Shown here one piece after another: positions 26,883-36,699 of a stretch of DNA of 64,000 nucleotides. Source of the DNA: Oerskovia douganii (lineage in GTDB: Bacteria; Actinomycetota; Actinomycetes; Actinomycetales; Cellulomonadaceae); contig NZ_JACSPN010000003.1 in NCBI RefSeq assembly GCF_015142735.1, positions 93,727 to 157,726 on the forward strand. The letters are read 5' to 3'. Position 1 is the first letter of the stretch, and each line of letters starts with the position of its first letter. The translations under genes and the position numbers were made by a program. The notes under the pieces are model-generated. The model searched no databases. It was not told the origin of the DNA and saw nothing but the letters and a program-made list of their open reading frames with translations.

Positions 26883-28553
26883 ATGATCGAAGCGTTCACC
26901 GCCGCCCAGGTCCGCGCCGCCGAGGAGCCCCTGCTCGCGCAGGGGGTCCCGCTCATGGGCCGTGCGGCGTTCGCGCTCGCGGCGATCACGGCACGGGACC
27001 TGCGGGGAGCGGGGCCCGACGGCGCAGCGACGCCCCGGCGCGTGACCGGCAGGCGCGCGGTGCTCCTCGTGGGGTCGGGCAACAACGGGGGTGACACGCT
27101 GTTCGCGGGGGCTCACCTGGCCCGGCGCGGGGTCGCGGTGCAGGCCGTGTGCACGACCGGTCGCCCCCATGCCGAGGGGGTGGCCGCGCTGCGTCGCGCG
27201 GGCGGGCGGGTCGTGGGCGTCGCCGACCTGGGCCTCGCCGACCCGGAGGGGCCCGACGGTTCGGCGCGCTGGTCGCGCGTCGTGCGGGAGGTCCTCGGGG
27301 CGGACGTGGTCCTGGACGGTCTGGTCGGGATCGGTGCGGAAGGGGCGCTGCGCGGCGTGGCGGGCGAGCTGGTCGCGGCCCTCGCGGACGGGTTGGCGGT
27401 GCGGTCCCGGGGGGAGCAGGCGGGGGCGGGGCGTCCGTGGGTCGTCGCGGTCGACACCCCGAGCGGCATCGGTGTGGACGACGGCTCGGTGCCCGGACCC
27501 GTGCTGCCCGCGGACCGGACGGTCACGTTCGGCGCGGTCAAGCCCGGCCTGCTGCTGCCCCCCGCTGCGCACCTCGCGGGCCGCGTGACGCTCGTCGACG
27601 TGGGGCTGGCCGCGCTCGAGGGCCCGGCGGTGCGCCGCCTCGAGCCTGCCGACGTGGCCCGGCGGTGGCCGGTCCCCGGTCCGGCCGACCAGAAGTACAC
27701 GCGCGGCGTCCTGGGCGTCGTCGCGGGCACGCCCACGTTCCCGGGGGCCGCGGTGCTCGCCGTCACGGCCGCGGTCCGGGCGGGCGCGGGCATGGTCCGC
27801 TACGGCGGGCCCGACGATGTCGCGCGCGTCGTCGTCTCGGCGCGCCCCGAGGCCGTGCCTGCCGAGGGCAGGGTGCAGGCCTGGGCGCTCGGCTCCGGTG
27901 TCCCGGGCGTGGGGGACGGCGGCGGGCCGGGGGACGCCGGGCAGCACGGACGCATCCGGTCCGCGCTCGCGGCGGCGTGCGGCGAGCCGCGGGCGGAGGG
28001 CGGCCCGCACGCGGGGCGGGGGGTGCCGGCCGTGGTCGACGCGGGTGCCTTGTCGCTGCTGCCCGACCGCTGCCCGCCGTGGGTTGTCCTGACCCCGCAC
28101 GCGGGCGAGCTCGCGACCCTCCTGGGGGCGCGCGGGGAGGACGTCGACCGGGCCGCCGTCGAGGCCGAGCCGCTGCGCTGGGCGCGCAGGGCGCACGAGC
28201 TCACGGGCGCGACCGTGCTCCTCAAGGGATCCGCGACCGTGATCGTCGGCCCGGACGGGGCGTGGTCGCAGGCCGACGGGCCCGCATGGCTCGCGACGGC
28301 CGGCGCGGGGGACGTCCTCACGGGGCTCCTGGGGGCGCTGCTGGCGGCGTACGGGGACCGCGTGGTGCAGGAGCCCGGCCTCGCCGCCGAGGTCGCTGCA
28401 GCGGCCGCCACGGTCCACGGCCTGGCAGGCGCACGGGCGAACCCCGGCGGGCCCGTCGCGGCGCTGGACGTGGCCGGGGCGCTGCCCGGGGTGGTCGCGG
28501 AGCTGCTGCGCGGGCGGGTCGCCCACGGTGACGGACCGGCCCGCCACCCGTGA
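26883..28553 (+). CDS. nnrD: bifunctional NAD(P)H-hydrate epimerase / ADP-dependent dehydratase
   Basis: This enzyme repairs hydrated NAD(P)H. The N-terminal half (about residues 1-255) is the YjeF_N epimerase domain with VGSGNNGGDTLFAGAHLA and VDTPSGIGVDDG; the C-terminal half (about 265-540) is the ribokinase-like dehydratase with KYTRGVLGVVAGTPTFPGAA, VLTPHAGELATLLG and the ATP-site LATAGAGDVLTGLLGALL. At 556 aa it is the fused form usual in bacteria. Its stop overlaps the next kinase gene (GTGA). Confidence 0.93.
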   Translation: MIEAFTAAQVRAAEEPLLAQGVPLMGRAAFALAAITARDLRGAGPDGAATPRRVTGRRAVLLVGSGNNGGDTLFAGAHLARRGVAVQAVCTTGRPHAEGVAALRRAGGRVVGVADLGLADPEGPDGSARWSRVVREVLGADVVLDGLVGIGAEGALRGVAGELVAALADGLAVRSRGEQAGAGRPWVVAVDTPSGIGVDDGSVPGPVLPADRTVTFGAVKPGLLLPPAAHLAGRVTLVDVGLAALEGPAVRRLEPADVARRWPVPGPADQKYTRGVLGVVAGTPTFPGAAVLAVTAAVRAGAGMVRYGGPDDVARVVVSARPEAVPAEGRVQAWALGSGVPGVGDGGGPGDAGQHGRIRSALAAACGEPRAEGGPHAGRGVPAVVDAGALSLLPDRCPPWVVLTPHAGELATLLGARGEDVDRAAVEAEPLRWARRAHELTGATVLLKGSATVIVGPDGAWSQADGPAWLATAGAGDVLTGLLGALLAAYGDRVVQEPGLAAEVAAAAATVHGLAGARANPGGPVAALDVAGALPGVVAELLRGRVAHGDGPARHP

Positions 28554-29395
28554 GCGCGCAGGCCGCCGAGGGGCACGAGGAGCACGAGGGGCACGCGAGG
28601 TCGGAGAGGCCGAGCACGACGCACGCACGGATCGCGCGGGACCAGGTCGTGGTCGACGGGGACGCCACCGCCGTCCTCGTGGCGCGGTGCCGGGGACTCG
28701 TCGACGCGGCCCGGCGGGCCGGAGGGCCCCACGGCGCACCCCGGGTGCTCGTCGGGATCGCCGGGGCCCCCGGAGCCGGCAAGTCGACGCTCGCCGCGGC
28801 CGTCCTGGCGGCGCTAGCGGAAGACGGCGCCCGACCCTCTGCCGACGCGGCCACGGGGCGGCGCCCCGCGCCGCGGCCGGCCGACGCGACGGTCGACGGT
28901 GTGCGCGCCGCCGTCGTGCCCATGGACGGGTTCCACCTCGCGGACCCAGAGCTCGGACGACTGGGCCGCCGCGACCGCAAGGGCGCGCCCGACACGTTCG
29001 ACGCGCACGGCTACGTCGCGCTGCTCGAGCGCCTGCGGCGCCCGCGACCGGGCGTCACGGTCTACGCACCGACGTTCGACCGGGAGCTCGAGGAACCCGT
29101 CGCGGGGGCGGTCCCCGTCGCCCCCGAGGTCGAGCTCGTGCTGACCGAGGGCAACTACCTCCTGCTCGGTGACGAGCACGACCACGGGCGGTGGAGCCCC
29201 GTCCAGGGACTCCTCGACGAGGTCTGGTTCGTCGACCTCCCGGACGAGACCCGCGTCGAGCGCCTGGTCGCCCGGCACGTCCGCCACGGCAGGGCCCCCG
29301 CTGCGGCGCGCGCCTGGGTCCTGGGCTCCGACGAGACCAACGCCCGGCTGGTCGCCTCGACGCGGGACCGGGCCGACGTCGTCGTGCGTCTCTGA
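28550..29395 (+). CDS. P-loop nucleoside/nucleotide kinase family protein
   Basis: The 281-aa product resembles the uridine-kinase/pantothenate-kinase-like P-loop family annotated as nucleoside/nucleotide kinase. It has Walker A GIAGAPGAGKSTLAAA near residue 70, a catalytic-type motif VPMDGFHLADPEL, and YAPTFDRELEEPVAG followed by LVLTEGNYLLL. A low-complexity insertion rich in Pro and Ala follows the P-loop. GTG 28550 overlaps the nnrD stop by 4 nt, so both are made together; the substrate is unknown. Confidence 0.75.
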   Translation: MSAQAAEGHEEHEGHARSERPSTTHARIARDQVVVDGDATAVLVARCRGLVDAARRAGGPHGAPRVLVGIAGAPGAGKSTLAAAVLAALAEDGARPSADAATGRRPAPRPADATVDGVRAAVVPMDGFHLADPELGRLGRRDRKGAPDTFDAHGYVALLERLRRPRPGVTVYAPTFDRELEEPVAGAVPVAPEVELVLTEGNYLLLGDEHDHGRWSPVQGLLDEVWFVDLPDETRVERLVARHVRHGRAPAAARAWVLGSDETNARLVASTRDRADVVVRL

Positions 29396-29440
29396 GCCCC
29401 GGGACGCCGCGCCGGCGGCCGCCCGCCCAGGAGCAGCGGC

Positions 29441-29453
29441 TACCGTGGACGCC
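29441..29453 (+). promoter_or_regulatory. leaderless promoter of the RluA-type gene
   Basis: TACCGT (29441-29446) is 7 nt before GTG 29454. The same hexamer serves SURF1 at 60033. Confidence 0.55.
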
Positions 29454-30455
29454 GTGCCGACCTCCGCCCCTCACGTCCCGCCGCGCCGTCGGCGCATCCC
29501 GTTCCAGCCCCTGCCCGTCCGGGACGGGCTCAACGCGACGCGGGTCGTCCTGCCGGAGAACGGGGACGGCAGCGAGGGGTCGCCGCGCTGGGAGACCGTC
29601 CTGGACCACCTGGTCCACCGCTTCCCGGACGACGAGGCACGCCTGCGCGAGAAGGTCGCCGCAGGCGAGGTCGTCGACCACCTGGGACGACCCGTGGACG
29701 CGGGCACGCCCTTCGTGCGGCACGCTCGCGTGTTCCTGTACCGGGACCCGCCCGTCGAGACGCGCGTACCTTTCGAGATCGAGATCCTGCACCAGGACGA
29801 CGACCTGCTCGTGGTCGACAAGCCGCACTTCCTCGCGAGCATCCCGCGCGGTGCGTTCATCGCGGAGTCGGCGCTCGTGCGGCTGCGCCGGGACCTCGAC
29901 CTGCCCGAGCTCTCGCCCGCCCACCGGCTCGACCGCGTCACGGCCGGGGTGCTCGTGCTGACCGTACGACCAGAGGTCCGCGGTCCGTACCAGACGCTGT
30001 TCGCCGAGCGACGCGTGACCAAGGTCTACGAGGCGGTGGCCGGGGTCGACCCCGGGCTCGGGCTGCCGCGCGTGGTGCGCAGCCGCATCCACAAGGAGCG
30101 CGGCGTCATGCGTGCCTTCGAGGTACCCGGCGAACCCAACTCCGAGAGCCTCGTCGAGCTCGTGGCCACGCGCGAGGCGGCGCCCGGTGCGCGCGACGGC
30201 GCGGGCCCCTCGGGGCAGCTGGGCCTCTACCGCCTGACGCCGCACACGGGCAAGACGCACCAGCTGCGGCTGCACATGAACTCGCTGGGCCTGCCGATCC
30301 TGCACGACAACTTCTACCCGACGTTCTACGACGTGCGGCCCGACGACTTCAGCCGCCCGCTCCAGCTCGTCTCCCGCTCGATCGAGTTCGTCGACCCCCT
30401 CAGCGGCAGGCCACGACGCTTCGAGACGACCAGGCCGCTCCAGGAGTGGACCTAG
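29454..30455 (+). CDS. RluA-family RNA pseudouridine synthase
   Basis: This 333-aa protein has the RluA catalytic core: LLVVDKPHFLASIPRG, then the catalytic Asp in SPAHRLDRVTAGVLVLT, and LYRLTPHTGKTHQLRLHMNS near residue 270. The N-terminal 90 residues include an S4-like segment (VLDHLVHRFPDDEARLREKV). Target RNA position cannot be assigned. The frame extends upstream through the previous gene's region; GTG 29454 is chosen because of the promoter 7 nt before it. Confidence 0.87.
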   Translation: MPTSAPHVPPRRRRIPFQPLPVRDGLNATRVVLPENGDGSEGSPRWETVLDHLVHRFPDDEARLREKVAAGEVVDHLGRPVDAGTPFVRHARVFLYRDPPVETRVPFEIEILHQDDDLLVVDKPHFLASIPRGAFIAESALVRLRRDLDLPELSPAHRLDRVTAGVLVLTVRPEVRGPYQTLFAERRVTKVYEAVAGVDPGLGLPRVVRSRIHKERGVMRAFEVPGEPNSESLVELVATREAAPGARDGAGPSGQLGLYRLTPHTGKTHQLRLHMNSLGLPILHDNFYPTFYDVRPDDFSRPLQLVSRSIEFVDPLSGRPRRFETTRPLQEWT

Positions 30456-30485
30456 ACCCGCGCCCCTCCCCGGGGGCGCGGGTGA

Positions 30486-30499
30486 GAGAATCGGTGACC
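30486..30499 (+). promoter_or_regulatory. candidate promoter of alr
   Basis: GAGAAT (30486-30491) is 8 nt before GTG 30500 (2 nt before the alternative GTG 30494). No ribosome binding site is seen. Confidence 0.4.
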
Positions 30500-31912
30500 G
30501 TGAGCCCCTTCAGCGACCCCACGCACGGATACTCAGCCGACGCCGCGCACGGATCCGCGGCAGGTCGGCGCCCCGGCGACTACTACCCGGCCCGCGCGGT
30601 GATCGACCTGGGCGCGATCCGCTCCAACGTCGAGTCCCTCGCGGACCACGCCGGCTCGGCCCAGGTCATGGCCGTCGTCAAGGCCGACGCGTACGGCCAC
30701 GGGCTGCTGCCGAGCGCCCGGGCGGCGCTCGCGGGCGGCGCGACGTGGCTGGGCACGGCCCAGGTCTCCGAGGCCCTCGCTCTGCGCGCGGCCGGCATCG
30801 GCCCGGAGCAGGCGCGCATCCTCACGTGGCTCTACGCCCCGGGGGCGCCGCTCCGGGCGCTCGTCGAGGCCGACGTGGACGTCTCGGTGGCCTCTCCGTG
30901 GGCGATCGAGGAGGCCGCCGCCGCGGCCCGTGCCGCCGGCCGACCGGCTCGCGTCCACCTCAAGGTCGACACGGGTCTGGGGCGCAACGGGATCCTGCCC
31001 GACCAGCTTCCCGCCGCGCTCGACGCCGCGCTGCGTGCCGAGGCCGAGGGCGTGCTGCGCGTGGTCGGGGTCTGGTCGCACTTCGCGTTCGCCGACGAGC
31101 CGGACCACCCCACGGTCCGTCGCCAGGCAGAGGTCTTCGACGAGGCGGTCCGCACGTCGGAGGCCGCCGGCGCCCGGTTCGAGGTGCGGCACCTCGCGAA
31201 CTCCGCCGCGACGCTCACGAACCCGCGCGTGCACTACGACCTGGTGCGTCCCGGCCTCGCGGTCTACGGCCTGTCGCCCGTGCCGCAGCTCGGCTCGCCC
31301 GACCGCTACGGCCTGACCCCGGCCATGACGCTCGAGGCCGAGCTCGCGACCGTCAAGCACGTCCCGGAGGGGCAGGGCGTGTCGTACGCGCACGCCTACA
31401 CGACGCCCGGGTCGACGATCCTCGGTGTGGTCCCCCTGGGCTATGCCGACGGCATCCCGCGGCACGCGTCGGGCGCGCTGCCCGAGCGGCCCGGGGGACC
31501 GGTGCTGGTCGGCGGCCCGATCGACGAGGCGGGCGGGATCGACGGCACGGGCCGCGTCCTGCACGTCGCGGGCCGCGTCTGCATGGACCAGTTCGTGCTG
31601 GACCTGGGCCCGTACGCCGCCGAGCAGGCGGGCGACGTGGTGACGCTGTTCGGCCCGGGAGCGGGGCTCGCGCGCGGCGGGGCACCGACCGCCGAGGACT
31701 GGGCGCAGGCCGCCGGGACCATCAGCTACGAGATCACGACGAGGCTGGGGGCACGCGTCCCGCGCGTCTACGTCGGCGGTCCGTCCGACGGCCCGACGGC
31801 GGAGCCCGCCCCGGGCGCTCCGGGAACCTCGGGCGGGACGGGCTCCCGCGGGCACGCCGGCCCCGCCGCACCCCACGACCACCGAGACCACGACCAGGAG
31901 TGGCTGTCATGA
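30500..31912 (+). CDS. alr: alanine racemase
   Basis: Alr makes D-alanine for peptidoglycan with pyridoxal phosphate. The PLP lysine is K61 in MAVVKADAYGHGL; the catalytic Tyr lies in GVSYAHAYTTPG; RVCMDQFVLDLG and LRHLANSA-like VRHLANSAATL are present. The enzyme body is followed by an unusual C-terminal tail of about 55 residues, Pro/Gly-rich and ending with the His/Asp-rich HDHRDHDQEWLS, which brings the length to 470 aa against about 370-390. GTG 30494 is an alternative start. It overlaps tsaE by 4 nt. Confidence 0.94.
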   Translation: MSPFSDPTHGYSADAAHGSAAGRRPGDYYPARAVIDLGAIRSNVESLADHAGSAQVMAVVKADAYGHGLLPSARAALAGGATWLGTAQVSEALALRAAGIGPEQARILTWLYAPGAPLRALVEADVDVSVASPWAIEEAAAAARAAGRPARVHLKVDTGLGRNGILPDQLPAALDAALRAEAEGVLRVVGVWSHFAFADEPDHPTVRRQAEVFDEAVRTSEAAGARFEVRHLANSAATLTNPRVHYDLVRPGLAVYGLSPVPQLGSPDRYGLTPAMTLEAELATVKHVPEGQGVSYAHAYTTPGSTILGVVPLGYADGIPRHASGALPERPGGPVLVGGPIDEAGGIDGTGRVLHVAGRVCMDQFVLDLGPYAAEQAGDVVTLFGPGAGLARGGAPTAEDWAQAAGTISYEITTRLGARVPRVYVGGPSDGPTAEPAPGAPGTSGGTGSRGHAGPAAPHDHRDHDQEWLS

Positions 31913-32580
31913 CCGACCTGACCTTCGACCTGCCGGACGCGGACGCGACCCGCGCGTTCGGTCTCGCGCTGGCGCGCGAGCTGCGCGCGGGCGACCTCGT
32001 GATGCTCACGGGCGACCTGGGCGCGGGCAAGACGACCCTGACGCAGGGGATCGGCGCGGGACTGGGGATCCGTGGTCAGGTGGCGTCGCCGACGTTCATC
32101 ATCGCCCGCGTCCACCCGCCGCTCGCGGACGGCCCGTACCTGGTCCACGTCGACGCCTACCGGCTCGGGTCGCTCGACGAGGTCGAGGCGCTGGACCTCG
32201 ACGCGAGCCTCGACGAGTCGGTCACGGTCGTGGAGTGGGGGCAGGACCTCGTCGAGTCGCTCGCGGAGGACCGGCTCGAGATCACGATCGAGCGCCCGCG
32301 CGGCAACGCACCCACGGTCGGCGGCGCGGGCGACCGCGACGGCACGGGCGAGGCCGAGCAGCCTGCCGACGCCTCCGCCCCGGACGACCTCGAGTCACCC
32401 GAGGCGGGTGTCCGGCGCGTGACGGTGCGGGCGCTGGGCGACCGGTGGGCCGACTTCGACCGTGCCGCCTCCGCGCTGCGTGCGGCGGTCTCGTCGTCCG
32501 CGGCGGGCTCCGCAGCCGACCTGGGCGACGCCGGACCGGGCGCGCAGGACCTGGCCGCGAACCCGGCCGCGGAAAAGTAG
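31909..32580 (+). CDS. tsaE: tRNA t6A threonylcarbamoylation ATPase TsaE
   Basis: TsaE powers turnover of the TsaBD complex that makes N6-threonylcarbamoyladenosine in ANN-decoding tRNAs. The 223-aa product has Walker A GDLGAGKTT at residues 35-43, switch-like SPTFIIARVHPP, HVDAYRL and VVEWGQDLVE. It is longer than the usual 150-160 aa because of an insertion and a Ser/Ala-rich C-terminus. ATG 31909 overlaps the alr stop; the tsaE TAG forms part of the tsaB -10 element. Confidence 0.93.
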   Translation: MTDLTFDLPDADATRAFGLALARELRAGDLVMLTGDLGAGKTTLTQGIGAGLGIRGQVASPTFIIARVHPPLADGPYLVHVDAYRLGSLDEVEALDLDASLDESVTVVEWGQDLVESLAEDRLEITIERPRGNAPTVGGAGDRDGTGEAEQPADASAPDDLESPEAGVRRVTVRALGDRWADFDRAASALRAAVSSSAAGSAADLGDAGPGAQDLAANPAAEK

Positions 32581-32589
32581 GCTGGGACC
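32578..32589 (+). promoter_or_regulatory. leaderless promoter of tsaB overlapping the tsaE stop codon
   Basis: TAGGCT (32578-32583) uses the TAG stop of tsaE as its first three bases and lies 6 nt before GTG 32590. There is no ribosome binding site for tsaB. Confidence 0.55.
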
Positions 32590-33324
32590 GTGGCAGTTCT
32601 CGCGCTCGATACGTCAGCCGCCGTCGCGGTCGCCCTCGTCGGGGACGGCGGTGAACGGCTCGCTGTGCGCACGGCGGACGAGCGCCGTCGCCACGCCGAG
32701 ACCCTGGCCCCGCTCGTCAGCGAGGTGCTCGCCGAGGCCGGCGTGGACCGTTCCGCGCTGACCGCGGTCGTCGCCGGCACGGGGCCGGCCCCGTTCACGG
32801 GGCTGCGCGTCGGGCTCGTGACGGCGCGGACGCTCGCGCTCGCACTCGGCATCCCCGCCCTCGGCGTCTCGGGGCTCGACGCGATCGCGGCGCAGGCCGT
32901 GAGCGACCTGGGCCTCACGCCGGGTGACGAGGTCCTCGCGACGGCTGACGCACGCCGCCGAGAGGTCTACTGGGCGCGCTACCGGGTGGTCGCGCACGAG
33001 GGGCCGCACGCGACGCCGGTCGTCGAGCTCGTCGCGGGCCCGGACGTGGGCCCGGCGGCGGGGCTGAGCGACCAGGCGGAGGGGGCCGTGGTCGTGGGGG
33101 AGGGCGCGGCGCTGTACCCCGAGCACCTGCCGCTCGCCGAGGACGCGCCCCTGGTGCCGGACGCGACGGTCATGGCCCGGCTCGCGATCGCGCGCCGGGA
33201 CGCGGGCGTCGAGCAGCCCACCGAGCCGCTGTACCTGCGCCGTCCCGACGTGCAGGAGCCCGCGGCGCGCAAGCGCGCGACCGACGCGCCCCCGGCCCCG
33301 AGCCGGAAGGCGGCCGGGGCGTGA
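32590..33324 (+). CDS. tsaB: t6A biosynthesis protein TsaB
   Basis: TsaB is the inactive ASKHA-fold partner that scaffolds TsaD and TsaE. The 244-aa product begins MAVLALDTSAAVAVALVGDG and carries the TsaB pattern VAGTGPAPFTGLRVGLVTA near residue 60 and LATADARRREVYWARYR. It sits between tsaE and rimI in the conserved alr-tsaE-tsaB-rimI order and overlaps rimI by 4 nt (GTGA). Confidence 0.95.
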   Translation: MAVLALDTSAAVAVALVGDGGERLAVRTADERRRHAETLAPLVSEVLAEAGVDRSALTAVVAGTGPAPFTGLRVGLVTARTLALALGIPALGVSGLDAIAAQAVSDLGLTPGDEVLATADARRREVYWARYRVVAHEGPHATPVVELVAGPDVGPAAGLSDQAEGAVVVGEGAALYPEHLPLAEDAPLVPDATVMARLAIARRDAGVEQPTEPLYLRRPDVQEPAARKRATDAPPAPSRKAAGA

Positions 33325-33881
33325 GCGCGCACGCGCACTACGAGGTCAAGCTGCGGCCGCTGCGCGCGGCGGACCTGCCGCGCGTCGTGCGCCTCGAGCA
33401 GGAGCTGTTCGGCCCGAGCGCCTGGACGTACGGCATGCTCGCCGACGAGCTGGGTGCCCTGGGCCGGTGGTACGTCGCTGCCGAGCCCGTCCGGATCTAC
33501 GCCGCGGGCCCGCAGGAGCTCGTCGGGTACGCGGGGCTGTGGTTCGACGGCGAGGTCACGCAGATCATGACGATCGGCGTGGACCCGCGGTACCACCACC
33601 TGGGGATCGGGTCGGTGCTGCTGACGGCGTTGATCGACCGTTCGCGCCAGGTCGGGGCGAGCGCGGTCCTGCTCGAGGTCGCGGTCGACAACGACGCGGC
33701 GCTGGCCATGTACGGCAAGTTCGGGTTCGAGCAGCTCGGCATCCGCAAGCGGTACTACCAGCCCGAGGACGTGGACGCGTACACCATGCGCCTGGAGCTG
33801 ACGGACGACTCCGCAGCCGAGGACGCCGTGGCCACCGGCCCCGCGGCCGGCACCCTGCCCCGCGAGCCGGGCGTCGCGTGA
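33321..33881 (+). CDS. rimI: ribosomal protein S18-alanine N-acetyltransferase-like GNAT
   Basis: The 186-aa GNAT protein shows the RimI layout: LRPLRAADLPRVVRLEQELFGPSAWT, the acetyl-CoA loop IGVDPRYHHLGIGSVLLTAL and LEVAVDNDAALAMYGKFGFEQLGIRKRYY. Position directly after tsaB supports RimI; in E. coli it acetylates S18, though targets differ across phyla. A short Ala-rich tail ends it. Its stop overlaps the sulfurtransferase start. Confidence 0.9.
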   Translation: MSAHAHYEVKLRPLRAADLPRVVRLEQELFGPSAWTYGMLADELGALGRWYVAAEPVRIYAAGPQELVGYAGLWFDGEVTQIMTIGVDPRYHHLGIGSVLLTALIDRSRQVGASAVLLEVAVDNDAALAMYGKFGFEQLGIRKRYYQPEDVDAYTMRLELTDDSAAEDAVATGPAAGTLPREPGVA

Positions 33882-34732
33882 GCCCTCGCGACGCGGTGCT
33901 CGTCCCGGCGCGCGCGCTGCACGACGAGCTCGCAGCGGGCGGGGACGTGGTCCTGCTCGACGTGCGCTGGGCCCTGGGCGTGAGCGACGGGCACGAGCGG
34001 TACCTCGCGGGTCACCTGCCCGGCGCGGTGTTCGTGGACCTCGAGACCGAGCTCGCCGGGCCGCCGTCGCCCGCGCGTGGGCGGCACCCCCTGCCGGACC
34101 TCGCCGACCTCCAGGCGGCCGCGCGCCGCTGGGGAGTGCGCTCCGGCTCTCGCGTCGTCGCGTACGACGCGGTGGGGGCAACGTCAGCCGCGCGCGCCTG
34201 GTGGCTCCTGCGCTGGGCGGGGCTCACGGACGTCCGCCTGCTCGACGGCGGGATCGACGCCTGGACCGGCGCGGGCTTCCCCCTCGAGGCGGGAGAGGTC
34301 GTCCCGGTCCCGGGGGACGTCGTGCTGTCGCCGGGCGGGCTCCCCACGCTCACGCCCGACGACGCGGCGCACCTGGCGACGTCGGGCGGCGGGCTGCTGT
34401 TGGACGCCCGGGCGGGCGAGCGCTTCCGAGGGGAGGTCGAGCCCGTCGACCCGCGTGCGGGGCACGTGCCCGGCGCGGTGAGCGCGCCCACGACCGGCAA
34501 CCTGGGGCCCGACGGGCACTTCCTCGACGAGACGGCGCTGCGCGAGCGGTTCGCGGCGCTCGGGGTGCGCTCCGACGGCGCGCAGCAGGTCGGGGTGTAC
34601 TGCGGCTCGGGGGTCACGGCGGCGCACGAGGTCGCCGCCCTCGCGACGATCGGCGTCGATGCCGCGCTGTACGCGGGATCGTGGTCGCAGTGGTCGAACG
34701 ACGAGACCCGCCCGGTGGCCACGGGGGCCTGA
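33878..34732 (+). CDS. two-domain sulfurtransferase (thiosulfate/3-mercaptopyruvate type)
   Basis: The 284-aa protein has two rhodanese domains. The N-terminal one (about residues 1-125) lacks an active Cys (VVAYDAVGATSAAR), while the C-terminal one has it in VGVYCGSGVTAAHEV. The CGSGVT loop is typical of mercaptopyruvate sulfurtransferases, but both substrates remain possible. GTG 33878 overlaps the rimI stop by 4 nt, so it is translated with the tsaB-rimI unit and separates rimI from tsaD. Confidence 0.88.
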   Translation: MSPRDAVLVPARALHDELAAGGDVVLLDVRWALGVSDGHERYLAGHLPGAVFVDLETELAGPPSPARGRHPLPDLADLQAAARRWGVRSGSRVVAYDAVGATSAARAWWLLRWAGLTDVRLLDGGIDAWTGAGFPLEAGEVVPVPGDVVLSPGGLPTLTPDDAAHLATSGGGLLLDARAGERFRGEVEPVDPRAGHVPGAVSAPTTGNLGPDGHFLDETALRERFAALGVRSDGAQQVGVYCGSGVTAAHEVAALATIGVDAALYAGSWSQWSNDETRPVATGA

Positions 34733-34785
34733 CCGGACGGGTCTCGGGGTCGTGCTCGGCCGCGGGGAGACCGCGGCCGTGGGTG

Positions 34786-35427
34786 TCAGAGCGTCTGCGA
34801 CGCCTGGTCGAACGTGAGGCGGGTCTGGCGCGGGTAGGTCGCGCCCTCGCCGGCCGGGGTGCCGACGTTGATGACGACGAGCGACTTCCAGCCGTTCTCG
34901 CCGAAGAACTCGGCGTCGATGCCCGCGGCGTCGAACCCGCCCATGGGACCGACGTGCAGACCGGCGGCCCGCAGGCCCACGATGAAGTAGCCGACCTGGA
35001 TCAGCGCGGACGTGCGGGACATGCCCAGGCGCGTCTCCTCGCCGGCGGCCTCGAAGTTCTCCTTGGCGCCCTCCATGTGCGGGGCGAGGACCGGGAGGAA
35101 CTCGTGGAAGTTGGGGTCGGCCGCGGCGACGATGGTCAGCGGCGCGGCCAGGGTCTTGGCCTTGTTGCCGTCGGCCATGTGCTCGACGAGGCGCGCACGG
35201 GCCTCGGGGTCGCGGACCACGAGGAGGCGCAGCGGCACGGTGTTCATGGCGGTCGGGCCCCAGCGGACCAGGTCGTAGGCGGCCTGGATCTTCTCGTCGG
35301 GCACTTCCTCGTCCTCGAACGCGTGCACGGTGCGGGCCTCGCGGAACAGGAGGTCGGCGGTCGAGGCGTCGATCTCGAGCAGGTCGTCGAAGGCGGCGTC
35401 GATGGGGGTGAAGGTCTCGGTGCTCAT
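34786..35427 (-). CDS. nitroreductase-family protein, malonic semialdehyde reductase RutE/HadB-like
   Basis: The 213-aa flavin-fold protein shows the RutE-like arrangement: LFREARTVHAFEDEEVPDE, then LVRWGPTAMNTVPLRLLVVR (the FMN/NAD(P)H region) and LHVGPMGGFDAAGIDAEFF. RutE reduces malonic semialdehyde in E. coli uracil breakdown, but no rut genes are nearby, so the physiological substrate is open. ATG 35427 has GAGG just upstream. A palindrome related to that of yceI lies 14 bp upstream and suggests repression by a shared regulator. Confidence 0.82.
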   Translation of the reverse strand: MSTETFTPIDAAFDDLLEIDASTADLLFREARTVHAFEDEEVPDEKIQAAYDLVRWGPTAMNTVPLRLLVVRDPEARARLVEHMADGNKAKTLAAPLTIVAAADPNFHEFLPVLAPHMEGAKENFEAAGEETRLGMSRTSALIQVGYFIVGLRAAGLHVGPMGGFDAAGIDAEFFGENGWKSLVVINVGTPAGEGATYPRQTRLTFDQASQTL

Positions 35428-35440
35428 GCCTCGGTCAACA

Positions 35441-35454
35441 GTTGAAGGATCAAT
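35441..35454 (-). promoter_or_regulatory. palindromic operator upstream of the nitroreductase gene
   Basis: GTTGAAGGATCAAT (plus strand) is a near-perfect inverted repeat, GTTGA-N4-TCAAT. It matches 12 of 14 bases at 61776-61789 upstream of yceI. It lies 14 bp before the start codon, where repressors bind. Confidence 0.6.
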
Positions 35455-35581
35455 CACCCTTCCCGTCCGGGCGGTGACGTGCGACACATCCTGGTCGGAC
35501 GCCCCGGTGGGCACCCGGCCGAGGCGGGGCCGGAGCACCAGGACGCGCCCCCGTGCTGCACGACGACCCCCACCGCGCGAC

Positions 35582-35594
35582 TACGCTGGGAACC
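35582..35594 (+). promoter_or_regulatory. leaderless promoter of tsaD
   Basis: TACGCT (35582-35587) is 7 nt before ATG 35595, with no ribosome binding site. Confidence 0.6.
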
Positions 35595-36665
<1,071 letters not shown>

Positions 36666-36673
36666 GCCCGCGG

Positions 36674-36699
36674 GCAGCGCCCGCTCAGCGCCCGCTCAG
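36674..36699. repeat. 11-nt direct repeat between tsaD and the methyltransferase gene
   Basis: The unit CAGCGCCCGCT occurs twice in tandem from 36675 within the 30-bp convergent gap. It is probably low-complexity sequence. Confidence 0.5.

Noticed and set aside
25812-28739. Minus-strand open frame of 975 codons opposite nnrD
   Set aside because: Low-complexity Arg/Pro/Ala sequence antisense to a well-conserved enzyme; no start signal or domain.
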